64,000 bases of DNA from Nocardia niigatensis NBRC 100131 (GCF_000308655.1 NZ_BAGC01000071.1:248001-312000); one strand, 5' to 3'. Shown: positions 25,990 through 34,919, counted from the stretch's first letter. Made by a program: numbers and translations. Notes: generated by a model from the letters alone, not told the origin.

Positions 25990-27039
25990 ATGTCCGCGCC
26001 ACTCGGGGGTGAGACCGGTGAACAGTCGGTGGCGGGTGTCGGCCGACAGTTCAGCGAGTTACCGTCCGGAATTAACCAGACATTTGCCCCTGCCCGCAAG
26101 GCTGCGCGAGTGCGATCTTGGCCCGAACGAGTACTCCCGACACCCCCCGGGCGCGGGTGGCGAAGCAGACCCTGGCAGGACTACGCGCTCTTCGCGGTAC
26201 TGGTCGCGCCGAACCTGATTCTGCTGGGGCTGTTCGTTTATCGGCCGCTGATCGACAACATCCGCCTGTCCTTCACGGACTGGAACATCTCCGCGACCGG
26301 ACTGAACTGGGTCGGCTTCGACAACTACACCGAGTGGTTCCGGCGCGACGACTCCTGGCAGATCGTCGGCAATACGGTGATCTTCACCGTCGCCGCCGTC
26401 CTCGGCAGCATGGTGCTGGGCCTGGCGCTCGCCCTGCTGCTGGACCGCAAACTGTTCGGGCGCAATGTGGTCCGGTCCGCGATCTTCGCACCCTACGTCA
26501 TCTCCGGGGCCGCCATCGGCGTGGGCTTCCAGTTCATCTTCGACCCGGGCTTCGGACTCGTTCCGGATCTGTTGCACCGGATCGGGATTCAGTCGCCCGA
26601 CTTCGCGCAGAACCCGCACTGGGCGCTGTTCATGATCACGGTGACCTACATCTGGAAGAACCTGGGCTACAGCTTCGTCATCTATCTGGCGGCGCTGCAA
26701 GGGGTTCGCGCCGATCTCATGGAGGCCGCCGAGATCGACGGCGCGAGCCGCTGGACCACCTTCACCCGGGTGTTGCTGCCGCAGCTGCGGCCCACCACCT
26801 ACTTCCTGTCGATCACGGTGCTGCTCAACTCGCTTCAGGTCTTCGACCTGATCAACGTGATGACCCGGGGCGGGCCGATCGGCACCGGCACCACCACCAT
26901 GATCTATCAGGTCTATCGCGAGTCCTGGGTCAACCAGCGCGCCGGATACGGGGCGGCCGTCGCCACCATCATGTTCCTGGTGCTGCTGATCGTGACCGTG
27001 GTGCAGGTGCGCATGATGGACCGAGGGGACGAGAAGTGA
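25990..27039 (+). CDS. ugpA: ABC transporter permease, UgpA-type
   Basis: 349 aa, six membrane segments. The binding-protein-dependent permease EAA loop reads EAAEIDGASRWTTFTRVLLPQLRP. The first ~55 residues (before WQDYALF) are poorly conserved-looking and no good ribosome-binding site precedes the ATG, so the true start may be internal. First gene of a ugpA-E-B-C operon. It forms the inner-membrane channel with UgpE. Confidence 0.87.
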   Translation: MSAPLGGETGEQSVAGVGRQFSELPSGINQTFAPARKAARVRSWPERVLPTPPGRGWRSRPWQDYALFAVLVAPNLILLGLFVYRPLIDNIRLSFTDWNISATGLNWVGFDNYTEWFRRDDSWQIVGNTVIFTVAAVLGSMVLGLALALLLDRKLFGRNVVRSAIFAPYVISGAAIGVGFQFIFDPGFGLVPDLLHRIGIQSPDFAQNPHWALFMITVTYIWKNLGYSFVIYLAALQGVRADLMEAAEIDGASRWTTFTRVLLPQLRPTTYFLSITVLLNSLQVFDLINVMTRGGPIGTGTTTMIYQVYRESWVNQRAGYGAAVATIMFLVLLIVTVVQVRMMDRGDEK

Positions 27040-27899
27040 ACCGGATCGGCGCGCTGAGCGCTTTCAGGAATCAGGAATTCTGGGCCAAGGTCTTCGGCTA
27101 CGCCGCCATGCTGTGCGTGCTGGTCATCGTCGGCGTCCCGCTGTACTACATCCTCACGCGGTCGTTCATGGCGCACACCGAGGTCTACACCCAGCCGGTC
27201 ACCTACTGGCCGCAGCAGTGGCTGGTGTCGAACTACCACGACGCCACCACCACGCTGCCGTTCTGGCAGTTCCTGCGGAACTCGATCATCGTCACCGCCA
27301 TCGTGTCGGCGGTGAAGTTCGTCCTGGGCGTGCTCAGCGCCTACGGTCTGGTGTTCCTGCGCTTCCCCGGCAAGAACATCGTGTTCCTGGTGATCATCGC
27401 GGCGCTCATGGTGCCCAACCAGATCACCATCATCTCCAACTACGCGCTCATCGCCCAGCTGGGCTGGCGAAACACCTTCCAGGGCATCATCGTTCCGCTC
27501 TGCGGCGTCGCCTTCGGCACCTTCCTCATGCGCAATCACTTCCTGTCGCTGCCGAGCGAGGTCATCGAGGCCGCGCGGATGGACGGCGCGGGCTGGTGGC
27601 GGCTGCTGACCCGCGTCGTTCTGCCCATGTCGGGACCGACCATGGTGGCGTTCGCGGTGGTCACGCTGGTCAACGAATGGAACGAATACCTCTGGCCGTT
27701 CCTCATGGCCGACGACGCACGCGTGGCCACGCTGCCGGTCGGTCTCACGCTCCTGCAGAACACCGAGAACCCCAGTGTCACCAACTGGGGACCGGTCATG
27801 GCCGGGGTCATCCTGACCATGCTCCCCATCCTCATCGTCTTTCTGGTGCTCCAGCGTCAGATGATCAAGGGCCTCACCTCCGGTGCGGTCAAGGGCTAA
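27036..27899 (+). CDS. ugpE: ABC transporter permease, UgpE-type
   Basis: 287 aa from a GTG that overlaps the ugpA stop (GTGA), with GAGGGG upstream. Six membrane segments; EAA loop EAARMDGAGWWRLLTRVVLPMSGP. The frame is open upstream, but that portion is antisense-like. It partners UgpA. Confidence 0.9.
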   Translation: MNRIGALSAFRNQEFWAKVFGYAAMLCVLVIVGVPLYYILTRSFMAHTEVYTQPVTYWPQQWLVSNYHDATTTLPFWQFLRNSIIVTAIVSAVKFVLGVLSAYGLVFLRFPGKNIVFLVIIAALMVPNQITIISNYALIAQLGWRNTFQGIIVPLCGVAFGTFLMRNHFLSLPSEVIEAARMDGAGWWRLLTRVVLPMSGPTMVAFAVVTLVNEWNEYLWPFLMADDARVATLPVGLTLLQNTENPSVTNWGPVMAGVILTMLPILIVFLVLQRQMIKGLTSGAVKG

Positions 27900-27918
27900 G
27901 TCCCAGAAGGAGATTCCA

Positions 27919-29274
27919 GTGTCGGATTCACGTAACCCCGTTGGTTTCACGGCACGCCGTGGTGCGCTGTCGCGACGCGGATTCCTCGGCCTCGCGGGTG
28001 CGGCCGCCGGCGCCGCGGCGCTGACCGCCTGCGCCGGTTCCGGTGGCGGCGGCACCCAGGGTGGTGACTCGAAGACCATCACCTTCTGGTCCAACCACCC
28101 CGGCACCTCCAAGGACCAGGAGACCGAGCTGATCAACCGGTTCCAGGCCAAGCGCCCGGACCTGAAGGTCAACCTGGTCGACGCGGGCAAGAACTACGAG
28201 GAGGTCGCGACCAAGTTCAACGCCGCGCTCTCCGGCGGTGAACTGCCCGACGTGGTCATCCTGTCCGACGTGTGGTGGTTCAACTACGCGCTCAACGGCA
28301 CCATCGAGCCGCTGGACAGCCACTTCTCCGCGGCCGGGGTGAACGTGTCCGACTATGTCGACACCTTCGTCGGCGACTACAAGTTCAACGGCAAGACCTG
28401 GGCGCTGCCGTACTCGCGATCCACGCAGATCTTCTACTACAACAAGGACGTCTGGGCCAAGGCCGGACTGCCCGACCGCACCCCGAACAGCTGGGACGAG
28501 TTCGACGAGTGGGGCCCGAAGATCCAGAGCGTGCTGGGCGACGGCAAGTGGGCGCACGGCTGGGGTGACGCCAAGAACTACCTGGCCTGGACCTTCCAGG
28601 GTCCGTGCTGGACCTTCGGCGGCGCGTACTCCGACGAGTGGAAGCTGAAGTTCAACGACCCGGCCACCATCAAGGCCGGAAACTACCTGCGCGACTCCAT
28701 CAATACCAAGAAGTACGCCAGCATCCGGCCCACCTATGCCGTGGACTTCGGCAACGGCATCATCGCCTCGGCGATCGGATCCACCGGTGATCTGAAGAGC
28801 ATCAACACCAATGCCGCGGGCAAGACCCAGTTCGGCACCGGCTTCCTGCCGCACCCGAACGGGCTGGCGGGCTGCACCACCGGCGGTGCGGGCCTGGCGA
28901 TTCCGTCGCGGATCAGCGACGCCCGCAAGGAGAACGCGCTCGAGTTCATCGATTTCATCACCAACGCGGCCAACACCTCGTACTTCTCGCAGGCCACCGG
29001 CTACATCCCGGTGCGCAAGTCGGCGCAGCAGGACCCGAGCATGGCGGACTTCCTGGCCAAGAACCCGAACTTCAAGACCGCCATCGACCAGCTGCCGCTG
29101 ACCAAGCCGCAGAACAACGCGCGCGTGTTCGTGCCCGGCGGCGACCAGATCATCGGCACGGGCCTCGAACAGATCGGCCTGCAGAACCGCGACACCGCAG
29201 CGGCTTTCGGTGACATCACCAACCAGCTGCAGACGATCATCGACCGGCAGATCACGCCGAAGCTGCCCAAGTAG
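27919..29274 (+). CDS. ugpB: Substrate-binding lipoprotein, UgpB-type
   Basis: 451 aa from a GTG with AGAAGGAG upstream. The N-terminus combines a twin-arginine motif (SRRGFLGL) with a lipobox (LTAC), so it is a Tat-exported lipoprotein. The mature protein begins with the solute-binding fold (ITFWSNHPG, FNAALSGGELPDVVIL, PYSRSTQIFYYNKDVW, TFQGPCWTFGGAYSDEW). These blocks match mycobacterial UgpB, which binds glycerophosphocholine and related glycerophosphodiesters. It lies between ugpE and ugpC, 19 bp after ugpE. Confidence 0.88.
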   Translation: MSDSRNPVGFTARRGALSRRGFLGLAGAAAGAAALTACAGSGGGGTQGGDSKTITFWSNHPGTSKDQETELINRFQAKRPDLKVNLVDAGKNYEEVATKFNAALSGGELPDVVILSDVWWFNYALNGTIEPLDSHFSAAGVNVSDYVDTFVGDYKFNGKTWALPYSRSTQIFYYNKDVWAKAGLPDRTPNSWDEFDEWGPKIQSVLGDGKWAHGWGDAKNYLAWTFQGPCWTFGGAYSDEWKLKFNDPATIKAGNYLRDSINTKKYASIRPTYAVDFGNGIIASAIGSTGDLKSINTNAAGKTQFGTGFLPHPNGLAGCTTGGAGLAIPSRISDARKENALEFIDFITNAANTSYFSQATGYIPVRKSAQQDPSMADFLAKNPNFKTAIDQLPLTKPQNNARVFVPGGDQIIGTGLEQIGLQNRDTAAAFGDITNQLQTIIDRQITPKLPK

Positions 29275-29300
29275 GAACCGAAGCGAGGAGACGCGCCGGC

Positions 29301-30380
29301 ATGGCGACTGTGCAGTTCGAGGGAGTGTCCCTCACCTATCCGGGTGCGCCCGGCCCCGCGGTCGAAGACCTGAACCTGGACATCGCCGACGGCGAATTCC
29401 TGGTGCTGGTCGGGCCTTCGGGCTGCGGCAAGTCCACCAGTCTGCGCATGCTGGCGGGTCTCGAAGCGGTGACCGCCGGGCACATTCGCATCGGCGGACT
29501 CGATGTGACCGGCCTGCCGCCGCGCTCGCGCGACGTGGCCATGGTGTTCCAGAGCTACGCGCTCTACCCGAATATGACCGTGGCCGAGAACATGGGTTTC
29601 GCGCTGCGCAACGCGGGCATGAGCAAGGCCGACACCCTGGTTCGCGTCAAGGAGGCGGCCGCCATGCTGGAGCTGGAGGACCTGCTCGACCGCAAGCCCG
29701 CGCGGCTGTCCGGCGGCCAGCGCCAGCGCGTGGCCATGGGCCGGGCCATCGTGCGGCGGCCGCAGGTATTCTGCATGGACGAGCCGCTCTCGAATCTCGA
29801 TGCCAAGCTGCGGGTTTCGACCCGATCGCAGATCGCGGCCCTGCAGCAGCGGCTGGGCACCACCACCGTGTACGTCACCCACGATCAGGTCGAGGCCATG
29901 ACCATGGGACACCGGGTCGCGGTGATGAAGGACGGGAAGCTGCAGCAGATCGCCGCTCCCCGTAAGCTTTACGACGATCCGGTCAATACCTTCGTGGCCG
30001 GGTTCATCGGCTCGCCCGGCATGAACCTGCTGACCGCGCCGGTGCGAGAGGGCGCGGCCGTCCTCAATGACCTGCGAATTCCGCTGCCGCACACCGTCGA
30101 CGGCGCGTCCGTCGTCGTCGGCATCCGCCCCGAATCCTGGGAGGTCACCACCGACCCGGGCAATGCGCTCGCGGTCGAGGTGGAACTGCTCGAAGAGCTG
30201 GGCTCGGAATCCTTCGTCTACTCGCACGGCGTGGCCGACGACTGGTCCAGCCGCTCCGGCCGGGTGGTGGCGCGAGTGGATCGCCGCTTCCAGGTCGCGC
30301 TCGGCGACCGGCTACACCTGACACCCAAGCAGGATGAGCTCTTCTTCTTCGACGCGAATACCGAAGAGCGCCTGCGTTAG
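29301..30380 (+). CDS. ugpC: ABC transporter ATP-binding protein, UgpC/MalK-type
   Basis: 359 aa. Walker A GPSGCGKST (38-46), signature LSGGQRQR, Walker B VFCMDEPLSNLDAKLR, and H-loop TVYVTHDQVEAMTM. A C-terminal TOBE/OB regulatory domain follows (~235-355). It powers the UgpAE importer. Last gene of the operon, 26 bp after ugpB; a strong hairpin follows. MalK-type ATPases can serve more than one importer, so sharing is possible. Confidence 0.9.
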   Translation: MATVQFEGVSLTYPGAPGPAVEDLNLDIADGEFLVLVGPSGCGKSTSLRMLAGLEAVTAGHIRIGGLDVTGLPPRSRDVAMVFQSYALYPNMTVAENMGFALRNAGMSKADTLVRVKEAAAMLELEDLLDRKPARLSGGQRQRVAMGRAIVRRPQVFCMDEPLSNLDAKLRVSTRSQIAALQQRLGTTTVYVTHDQVEAMTMGHRVAVMKDGKLQQIAAPRKLYDDPVNTFVAGFIGSPGMNLLTAPVREGAAVLNDLRIPLPHTVDGASVVVGIRPESWEVTTDPGNALAVEVELLEELGSESFVYSHGVADDWSSRSGRVVARVDRRFQVALGDRLHLTPKQDELFFFDANTEERLR

Positions 30381-30389
30381 TCGGCCGAT

Positions 30390-30419
30390 CCGGGCCCCGC
30401 CGCCACGGCGAGGGCCCGG
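30390..30419. terminator. Bidirectional hairpin terminator
   Basis: A 13-bp stem: CCGGGCCC plus CGCCG pair with CGGCG and GGGCCCGG, with a one-base bulge at 30411 and a CCA loop, then TTT. It lies between the convergent ugpC and M13 protease genes. Confidence 0.8.
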
Positions 30420-30426
30420 TTTGGAG

Positions 30427-32409
30427 TCACCAGATCTTCACGCGCTCAGCGGGATCCAGGTACAGCGCATCCCCCGGGTTGACATCGAACGCCTCGTGGA
30501 AGCTGTCCAGGTTGCGGACCACGCCATTGCACCGGAACTCCGGCGGCGAGTGCGGGTCCACGGCGAGCCGGCGAATGGCCTCCTCGGTGCGCGCCTTGGT
30601 GCGCCACACCTGCGCCCAGCCGAAGAACACCCGCTGCAGGCCGGTGAGCTCGTCGAGAACGGGGGAGTCCTGGCCCTCGGTGGCGATCCGGTACGCCTCC
30701 AGGGCGATCGAGAGCCCGCCCAGATCGCCGATGTTCTCACCGATGGTGAACTCACCGTTGACCTTGTGGTCCTCCGACAGGTCCTTCGGGGAGAACTGGT
30801 TGTACTGCGCGATCAGAGCCTTTGTCCGCTTACCGAATTCGGTGCGGTCCGACTCGGTCCACCAGTCGACCATATTGCCGTCGCCGTCGTACTTCGAGCC
30901 CTGATCGTCGAAGCCGTGGCCGATCTCGTGCCCGATGACCGCACCGATCCCACCGTAGTTGGCGGCATCGTCGGCGTTCATGTCGAAGAACGGGGGCCGC
31001 AGAATGGCCGCCGGGAAGACGATCTCGTTCATGCCCGGGTTGTAGTAGGCGTTCACCGTCTGCGGGGTCATGAACCATTCGCCGCGGTCCACCGGGCCGC
31101 CCAGCTTGTTCAGGTCACGATCGTGCTCGGCCGCGTAGCCGCTGCGGTAGTTGCCCACCACGTCGGCGGGATCCACGGTGACGGCGGTGTAATCGCGCCA
31201 CTCGTCGGGGTAGCCGATCTTGGGGGTGAACTTCTCCAGCTTGGCCAGCGCGGCCTGCCGGGTGTCGGGGCCCATCCACTCCAGCTGGGAGATATTGCGG
31301 CGGTAGGCCTCCTGCAGGTTCGCCACCAGCTCGACCATGCGGGCCTTGGCCTCCGGCGGGAAGTGCTGGGCCACATACAGCTTGCCGACCGCCTCACCGA
31401 GCAGGTCCTGCACCAGGGAGACGCCGCGCTTCCAGCGCTCCCGGTTCTCCTGCGCGCCGGTCAGGGTGCGGCCGTAGAAGTCGAAATTGGCCTCGACCAG
31501 ATCCGAGGTCAGATAGGGCGCGCGCGCCTTCACCACCCGCCAGGCCGCCCAGGCCTGCCAGTCCCCGAGCGACTCCGAGGCCCACAGCTGAGCGAAAGTG
31601 CGCACGTAATCGGGTTGGCGCACCACCAGTTCCGCGAACAGCTCCGCACCCGGGCGGTCCAGGCCGGCGGCCAGCGCGGAAGTCCAGGCAGTCCAGTCGA
31701 ATTCCGGGTTCTCGGCGGCCAGCGCCTCGAAAGTGGTGAGGTTGTAGCTCAATTCGGCGTCCCGACGCCGGACCACGTCCCAGTGGCCGGCGGCCAGCTT
31801 CGCCTCCAGCTCGAAGACCCGCTGCGCGTCGTAGTCCAGACCAGACAGCTCGAACATGCGGCGGATGTGGGCGACGTACTTCTCGCGGATCTCCGCGTAC
31901 TCGTCCTTGTGGTAGTACGACTCGTCGGGCAGGCCGATGCCGGACTGGGTGGCATGCACCAGGTAGCGGGCGGAGTTCTTGTCGTCGGTGTCGACGTAGA
32001 AGGCCAGCGCGCCGCCCACGCCGGTGCGCTGCAGGCTGCCGATCAGCGCGGCGAAGTCCGAACGGTCGGAGACCGCCGCCACGGCCGCCAGTTCCTCGGC
32101 GATCGGGGTCAGACCGGCGGCCTCGATGGCGTCGGCGGCCATGAAGCTGTTGTAGAGATCGCCGATCTTGCGCTCTTCGGAGCCGGGCGCGGCGTCGGCC
32201 GCCGAGGCGTCCTGGATGATCTTCTGGACATCCAGTTCGGCCTGGTCGTAGAGCGTGCGGAAGGCACCGTCCACCGCTCGGTCGGCCGGTATCTGATAAC
32301 TCTCCAGCCATTTGCCGTTGACGTGCGCGAACAGGTCGTCCTGCACCCGAACGTCCGCGTCACGGAAGGACAGGTCGATACCGGAGGGAGGCGTCAGCTG
32401 CGAAGTCAC
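30427..32409 (-). CDS. M13 family zinc metalloprotease (neprilysin-like, Zmp1-type)
   Basis: 660 aa from a GTG at 32409, close to the 663 aa of M. tuberculosis Zmp1. The protein then begins VTSQLTPPSGIDL. Zinc ligands are His494 and His498 in HEIGH and Glu558 in GENIGDLGG. Other M13 marks are NAYYNPGMNEIVFPAAIL and FFGWAQVWR. No signal peptide is seen, as in mycobacterial Zmp1, which is nevertheless found outside cells. The longer frame to 32583 runs into the structured repeat and is not coding. The only Shine-Dalgarno-like stretch is the GGAGGG in the tail of that repeat. Confidence 0.9.
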   Translation of the reverse strand: MTSQLTPPSGIDLSFRDADVRVQDDLFAHVNGKWLESYQIPADRAVDGAFRTLYDQAELDVQKIIQDASAADAAPGSEERKIGDLYNSFMAADAIEAAGLTPIAEELAAVAAVSDRSDFAALIGSLQRTGVGGALAFYVDTDDKNSARYLVHATQSGIGLPDESYYHKDEYAEIREKYVAHIRRMFELSGLDYDAQRVFELEAKLAAGHWDVVRRRDAELSYNLTTFEALAAENPEFDWTAWTSALAAGLDRPGAELFAELVVRQPDYVRTFAQLWASESLGDWQAWAAWRVVKARAPYLTSDLVEANFDFYGRTLTGAQENRERWKRGVSLVQDLLGEAVGKLYVAQHFPPEAKARMVELVANLQEAYRRNISQLEWMGPDTRQAALAKLEKFTPKIGYPDEWRDYTAVTVDPADVVGNYRSGYAAEHDRDLNKLGGPVDRGEWFMTPQTVNAYYNPGMNEIVFPAAILRPPFFDMNADDAANYGGIGAVIGHEIGHGFDDQGSKYDGDGNMVDWWTESDRTEFGKRTKALIAQYNQFSPKDLSEDHKVNGEFTIGENIGDLGGLSIALEAYRIATEGQDSPVLDELTGLQRVFFGWAQVWRTKARTEEAIRRLAVDPHSPPEFRCNGVVRNLDSFHEAFDVNPGDALYLDPAERVKIW

Positions 32410-32412
32410 GGT

Positions 32413-32548
32413 GTCTATTTTGCCCTCCGCTTCGCTCCGGGCGGGTTCGCGGCGCTGAAAGTCTCGTTCTTCCCTCCTCCGCTTCGCTTCCCCGTTCCAG
32501 GGCAGAGGTCGATCAAGCCGCGGTCCAGAACGAGACGCGCCGCGAACC
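32413..32548 (-). repeat. Structured intergenic repeat, copy A
   Basis: Read on the minus strand: outer stem arm GGTTCGCGGCGC (32548-32537), inner arm GTCTCGTTCT (32536-32527), a 56-nt loop containing GAAGCGAAGCGGAGGAGGG, inner arm AGAACGAGAC (32470-32461), a 5-nt bulge TTTCA, and outer arm GCGCCGCGAACC (32455-32444). That is 22 perfect pairs. A tail with GGAGCGAAGCGGAGGGCA runs to just before the protease GTG. Copy B lies at 59754-59875. Confidence 0.85.
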
Positions 32549-32598
32549 ACCGGGGCTCGACCTCGACGGCCGAGCCTCAGCACTGCACTGTTCGGTGG

Positions 32599-33003
32599 CT
32601 AGACGCTTTGTGGCCGACGGTCGAACTCTCCGTCCCGGGCCCCGTCGACGAAGGCGCGCCATTCACCGGGGGTGTAGACGAGGGTGGTCTCCCCGTGCCG
32701 GAGTGTGGTGTGGCCGTCCGTACCGGTCTCGGCGCTGAGCGCGGTGCGGAGGGCGGGGCGGCCCAGCACCGCGGCCAGGAATGTCATCCATTCGGTCGCG
32801 GCGACGGTGATGATGGGCTCGTCTTCGAGGCGATGTTCCGGATTACGCCGGTACTTGCTGTCGCGGATGAGCACCGCATCACCGTCGAATCGAACCTCCA
32901 CGCACTGATTTCCGTTATTCGTACGAGACGACGTGAACCAGCCGCGGGATTCGGGCCGATACTTCGCGGTGTTTGGCATGGGCAGCATTTTACCGTTACG
33001 CAT
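32599..33003 (-). CDS. DUF397 protein (two DUF397 units)
   Basis: 134 aa from the ATG at 33003, preceded by AGGAG and 7 bp after the XRE gene stop. GWFTSSRTNNGNQCVEVRFDG and IRDSK are the DUF397 signature. A second, partial unit (TTLVYTPGEWRAFVDGARDGEFD) closes the protein. DUF397 proteins are the small partners of XRE/DUF5753 regulators in actinobacteria (WhiJ/BldB-like pairs) and probably modulate them by binding. Co-transcribed with the XRE gene. Confidence 0.87.
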   Translation of the reverse strand: MRNGKMLPMPNTAKYRPESRGWFTSSRTNNGNQCVEVRFDGDAVLIRDSKYRRNPEHRLEDEPIITVAATEWMTFLAAVLGRPALRTALSAETGTDGHTTLRHGETTLVYTPGEWRAFVDGARDGEFDRRPQSV

Positions 33004-33010
33004 GCGTCTC

Positions 33011-33862
33011 CTACCCTTGCGAATAGCGGTTGATGAGCTCCAAAGATTCTGCGCGACTGAGAGATTGGTCGAGCGCACGCACAAATGCGAACCGCAGATC
33101 GCGAATCTGCTCCGAATCCTCCACCGCCCCACCGAAAACCGCGCTCTCCACCCAGGTGAAGGTCGGAAGATTTTCGGAGGCGAAATCCAGCAGATGAAAA
33201 CTCGATCCGCCCAGCAGTGCGCCCCGGGTCGCGGTGAACGGAATCACCCGCACCGAAAGGGAATCCAGCTCGTCCAGCAGTGTTGCCAGATGTTCCAGTT
33301 GCCCGCGTAATACCTTCGGGCCGCCGATCTGTTGCAGCAGCGTAGCCTCGCCGATCACCGCGGTGAGTTCCACCCGGTCATCGCCACGTAATCGCTCCTG
33401 CCGCTTGAGCCGCACCGCCACCAGCTGTTCCACCTGGACGGGACGGATCATGACGTCGGCGCTGATGAGCGCGCGCGCGTATTCCTCGGTCTGCAACAGG
33501 CCGGGCACCACCAGGCTGTCGTAACTGCGAATGCTCTCCGCGCCCAGCTCCATGCCGTAATACCGTTGCAGCTCAGGCCCGATCAGCGCCGAGGACCTGG
33601 CCCACCAGCCCCGCTCCTTGCTGAGCGCCAGCAGGTCCAGCAGTTCCGCGCGCTCCTCGCCCTCCACCTCGAGCAGCTCCAGCACCGGGCCGATGGTGGT
33701 TGCCGTGAGGACGCGGCGGCCCTTCTCCACATGCGACCAGTTGGCCGGCGTGAAGCCCACGCGCTTGGCGAAGGTCGCCGAATCGAAGCCGCACTGCTCG
33801 CGCAGTTCGCGCAGGCGCAGGACCAGCTCCCACCGGGCGACAGTGGGTGACACGGGTGCCAT
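33011..33862 (-). CDS. XRE-family regulator with DUF5753 domain
   Basis: 283 aa. Helix-turn-helix at ~15-70 (LRLRELREQCGFDSATFAKRVGFTPANWSHVEKGRR), then the DUF5753 domain (~95-275: YDSLVVPGLLQTEEYARAL, VIPF). This is the WhiJ-like architecture paired with a DUF397 gene. A short inverted repeat (33901-33914) sits in the divergent promoter and is a likely binding site. Actinobacteria carry many such pairs; the signal sensed is unknown. Confidence 0.88.
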   Translation of the reverse strand: MAPVSPTVARWELVLRLRELREQCGFDSATFAKRVGFTPANWSHVEKGRRVLTATTIGPVLELLEVEGEERAELLDLLALSKERGWWARSSALIGPELQRYYGMELGAESIRSYDSLVVPGLLQTEEYARALISADVMIRPVQVEQLVAVRLKRQERLRGDDRVELTAVIGEATLLQQIGGPKVLRGQLEHLATLLDELDSLSVRVIPFTATRGALLGGSSFHLLDFASENLPTFTWVESAVFGGAVEDSEQIRDLRFAFVRALDQSLSRAESLELINRYSQG

Positions 33863-33900
33863 GAGCAGTGATGCTACGCCGCAGAACTCGCTGGCGTGTG

Positions 33901-33914
33901 ACTATTGTCATAGT
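33901..33914. promoter_or_regulatory. Inverted repeat in the XRE divergent promoter
   Basis: ACTAT-TGTC-ATAGT lies in the 90-bp gap between the XRE gene and its divergent neighbour. Candidate operator. Confidence 0.45.
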
Positions 33915-33952
33915 GATTGCCCGGCCCTAAGGTCGGTAGCAGGAGGTTCGCC

Positions 33953-34426
33953 ATGAGCGCGCTGGACCCGTCCTCGTATACCGCCACCCAGGAAGCGCTG
34001 GCCCGGTGCCGGCGCTACCGCAAGGAGCACGGTCTCTACGGCGTGGTGGACTCGGCACTGGGCCGAATCATGTTGGAGGTCGGGGCCGTCGGGGCCGTGA
34101 CCATGCCCGCCGACCTGGGCCACCGGGTCCGCGACCACCTGATCGCGCGGCGGCGCTGCGGGCCCGTCATCGCTCACCCGCGCTCGGGCCGCTGGACCTT
34201 TCTGACCGGCCCCACCGACGACTCGTATGACGACACCACTTTGTTCTCAGACCTTTTCCGCGATTGCGCGTCCGTGGCGCAGCCGGGCAGCACCATCGTG
34301 CTGCCGTCACCCTCGGATGAGCACACCGCCTACCGCACGTGGATTCACCCGCCGGAAGCGGACTTTCGCCCCGACCTGGCGGAGGTGCTGGCCGCCACCC
34401 GCGAGTGCCACCCGGTCAGCGGGTAG
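33953..34426 (+). CDS. Conserved hypothetical protein divergent from XRE/DUF397
   Basis: 157 aa from an ATG with a very strong AGGAGG seven bases upstream. No signal or membrane segment. Sequence: an N-terminal helix with YTATQEALARCRRYRK, then mixed alpha/beta with MPADLGHRVRDHLIARRRCGPVIAHPRSGRWTFL. Such proteins of ~150 aa often sit divergent from XRE/DUF397 pairs in Nocardia-type genomes; I know no function. It overlaps the convergent DUF4190 gene by 11 bp. Confidence 0.72.
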   Translation: MSALDPSSYTATQEALARCRRYRKEHGLYGVVDSALGRIMLEVGAVGAVTMPADLGHRVRDHLIARRRCGPVIAHPRSGRWTFLTGPTDDSYDDTTLFSDLFRDCASVAQPGSTIVLPSPSDEHTAYRTWIHPPEADFRPDLAEVLAATRECHPVSG

Positions 34427-34910
34427 GCGCGGGCGTCAGCGTGACGCTGAACTTGTCCTCGACGCGCTTGCTGAATTCGTCCCGGCACTGCTGCACCTTG
34501 GCCGGGTCGTTGCCCGCCTTGTTCAAGCAGTCGATCAGGTCGGTGCCGCCGGTGTCCTTGAAGACGACCCACACCAGCACGCCGACGAGGATGCCGCCGA
34601 TCAGGCTGATGACGCCCATGATGCCGCCCGCCAGCGCCATACCGAAACCACCGCCGGTGCCGCGCCGCGCGCGCAGCGCGGCGATCACGCCGAGGATGAT
34701 CGCGAGCGCGCCGCACAGCACGCCGATGATGGTGAGCAGCACCGTCCAGAACGTGAGCAGGCCCAGCACGCCGAAGACCAGCGCGGTGATCGCCATGCCC
34801 TTGGGCTGCGGCGACTCCTGCCAGTACTGCGGTCCGCCGGGCGGCGGATAGTTACCGGACGGAGGCGGCGGGTACTGACCGTACTGGCCCGGCGGCGGGT
34901 ACTGGCTCAT
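34416..34910 (-). CDS. DUF4190 membrane protein
   Basis: 164 aa. A Pro/Tyr/Gly-rich cytoplasmic N-terminus (1-36) precedes two hydrophobic segments (~40-78 and ~90-118) of DUF4190 type (KGMAITALVFGVLGLLTFW, GIMGVISLIGGILVGVLVWVVF). A short C-terminal extracytoplasmic tail carries two cysteines (DCLNKAG, QQCRDEF). Role unknown. It begins 9 bp after the pirin gene, same strand, so the two are likely one transcript. Confidence 0.78.
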   Translation of the reverse strand: MSQYPPPGQYGQYPPPPSGNYPPPGGPQYWQESPQPKGMAITALVFGVLGLLTFWTVLLTIIGVLCGALAIILGVIAALRARRGTGGGFGMALAGGIMGVISLIGGILVGVLVWVVFKDTGGTDLIDCLNKAGNDPAKVQQCRDEFSKRVEDKFSVTLTPAPTR

Positions 34911-34919
34911 GAGTCGATG

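Noticed and set aside
32410..32583. 58-residue N-terminal extension of the M13 protease
   Set aside because: The extension is translation of the structured repeat, is Arg/Glu-rich and is not part of the M13 family.
30334..33033. 899-aa plus-strand open frame opposite the M13 protease and DUF397 genes
   Set aside because: Antisense to HEIGH-containing protease; composition is shadow-like, and it runs through the structured repeat and the convergent terminator.
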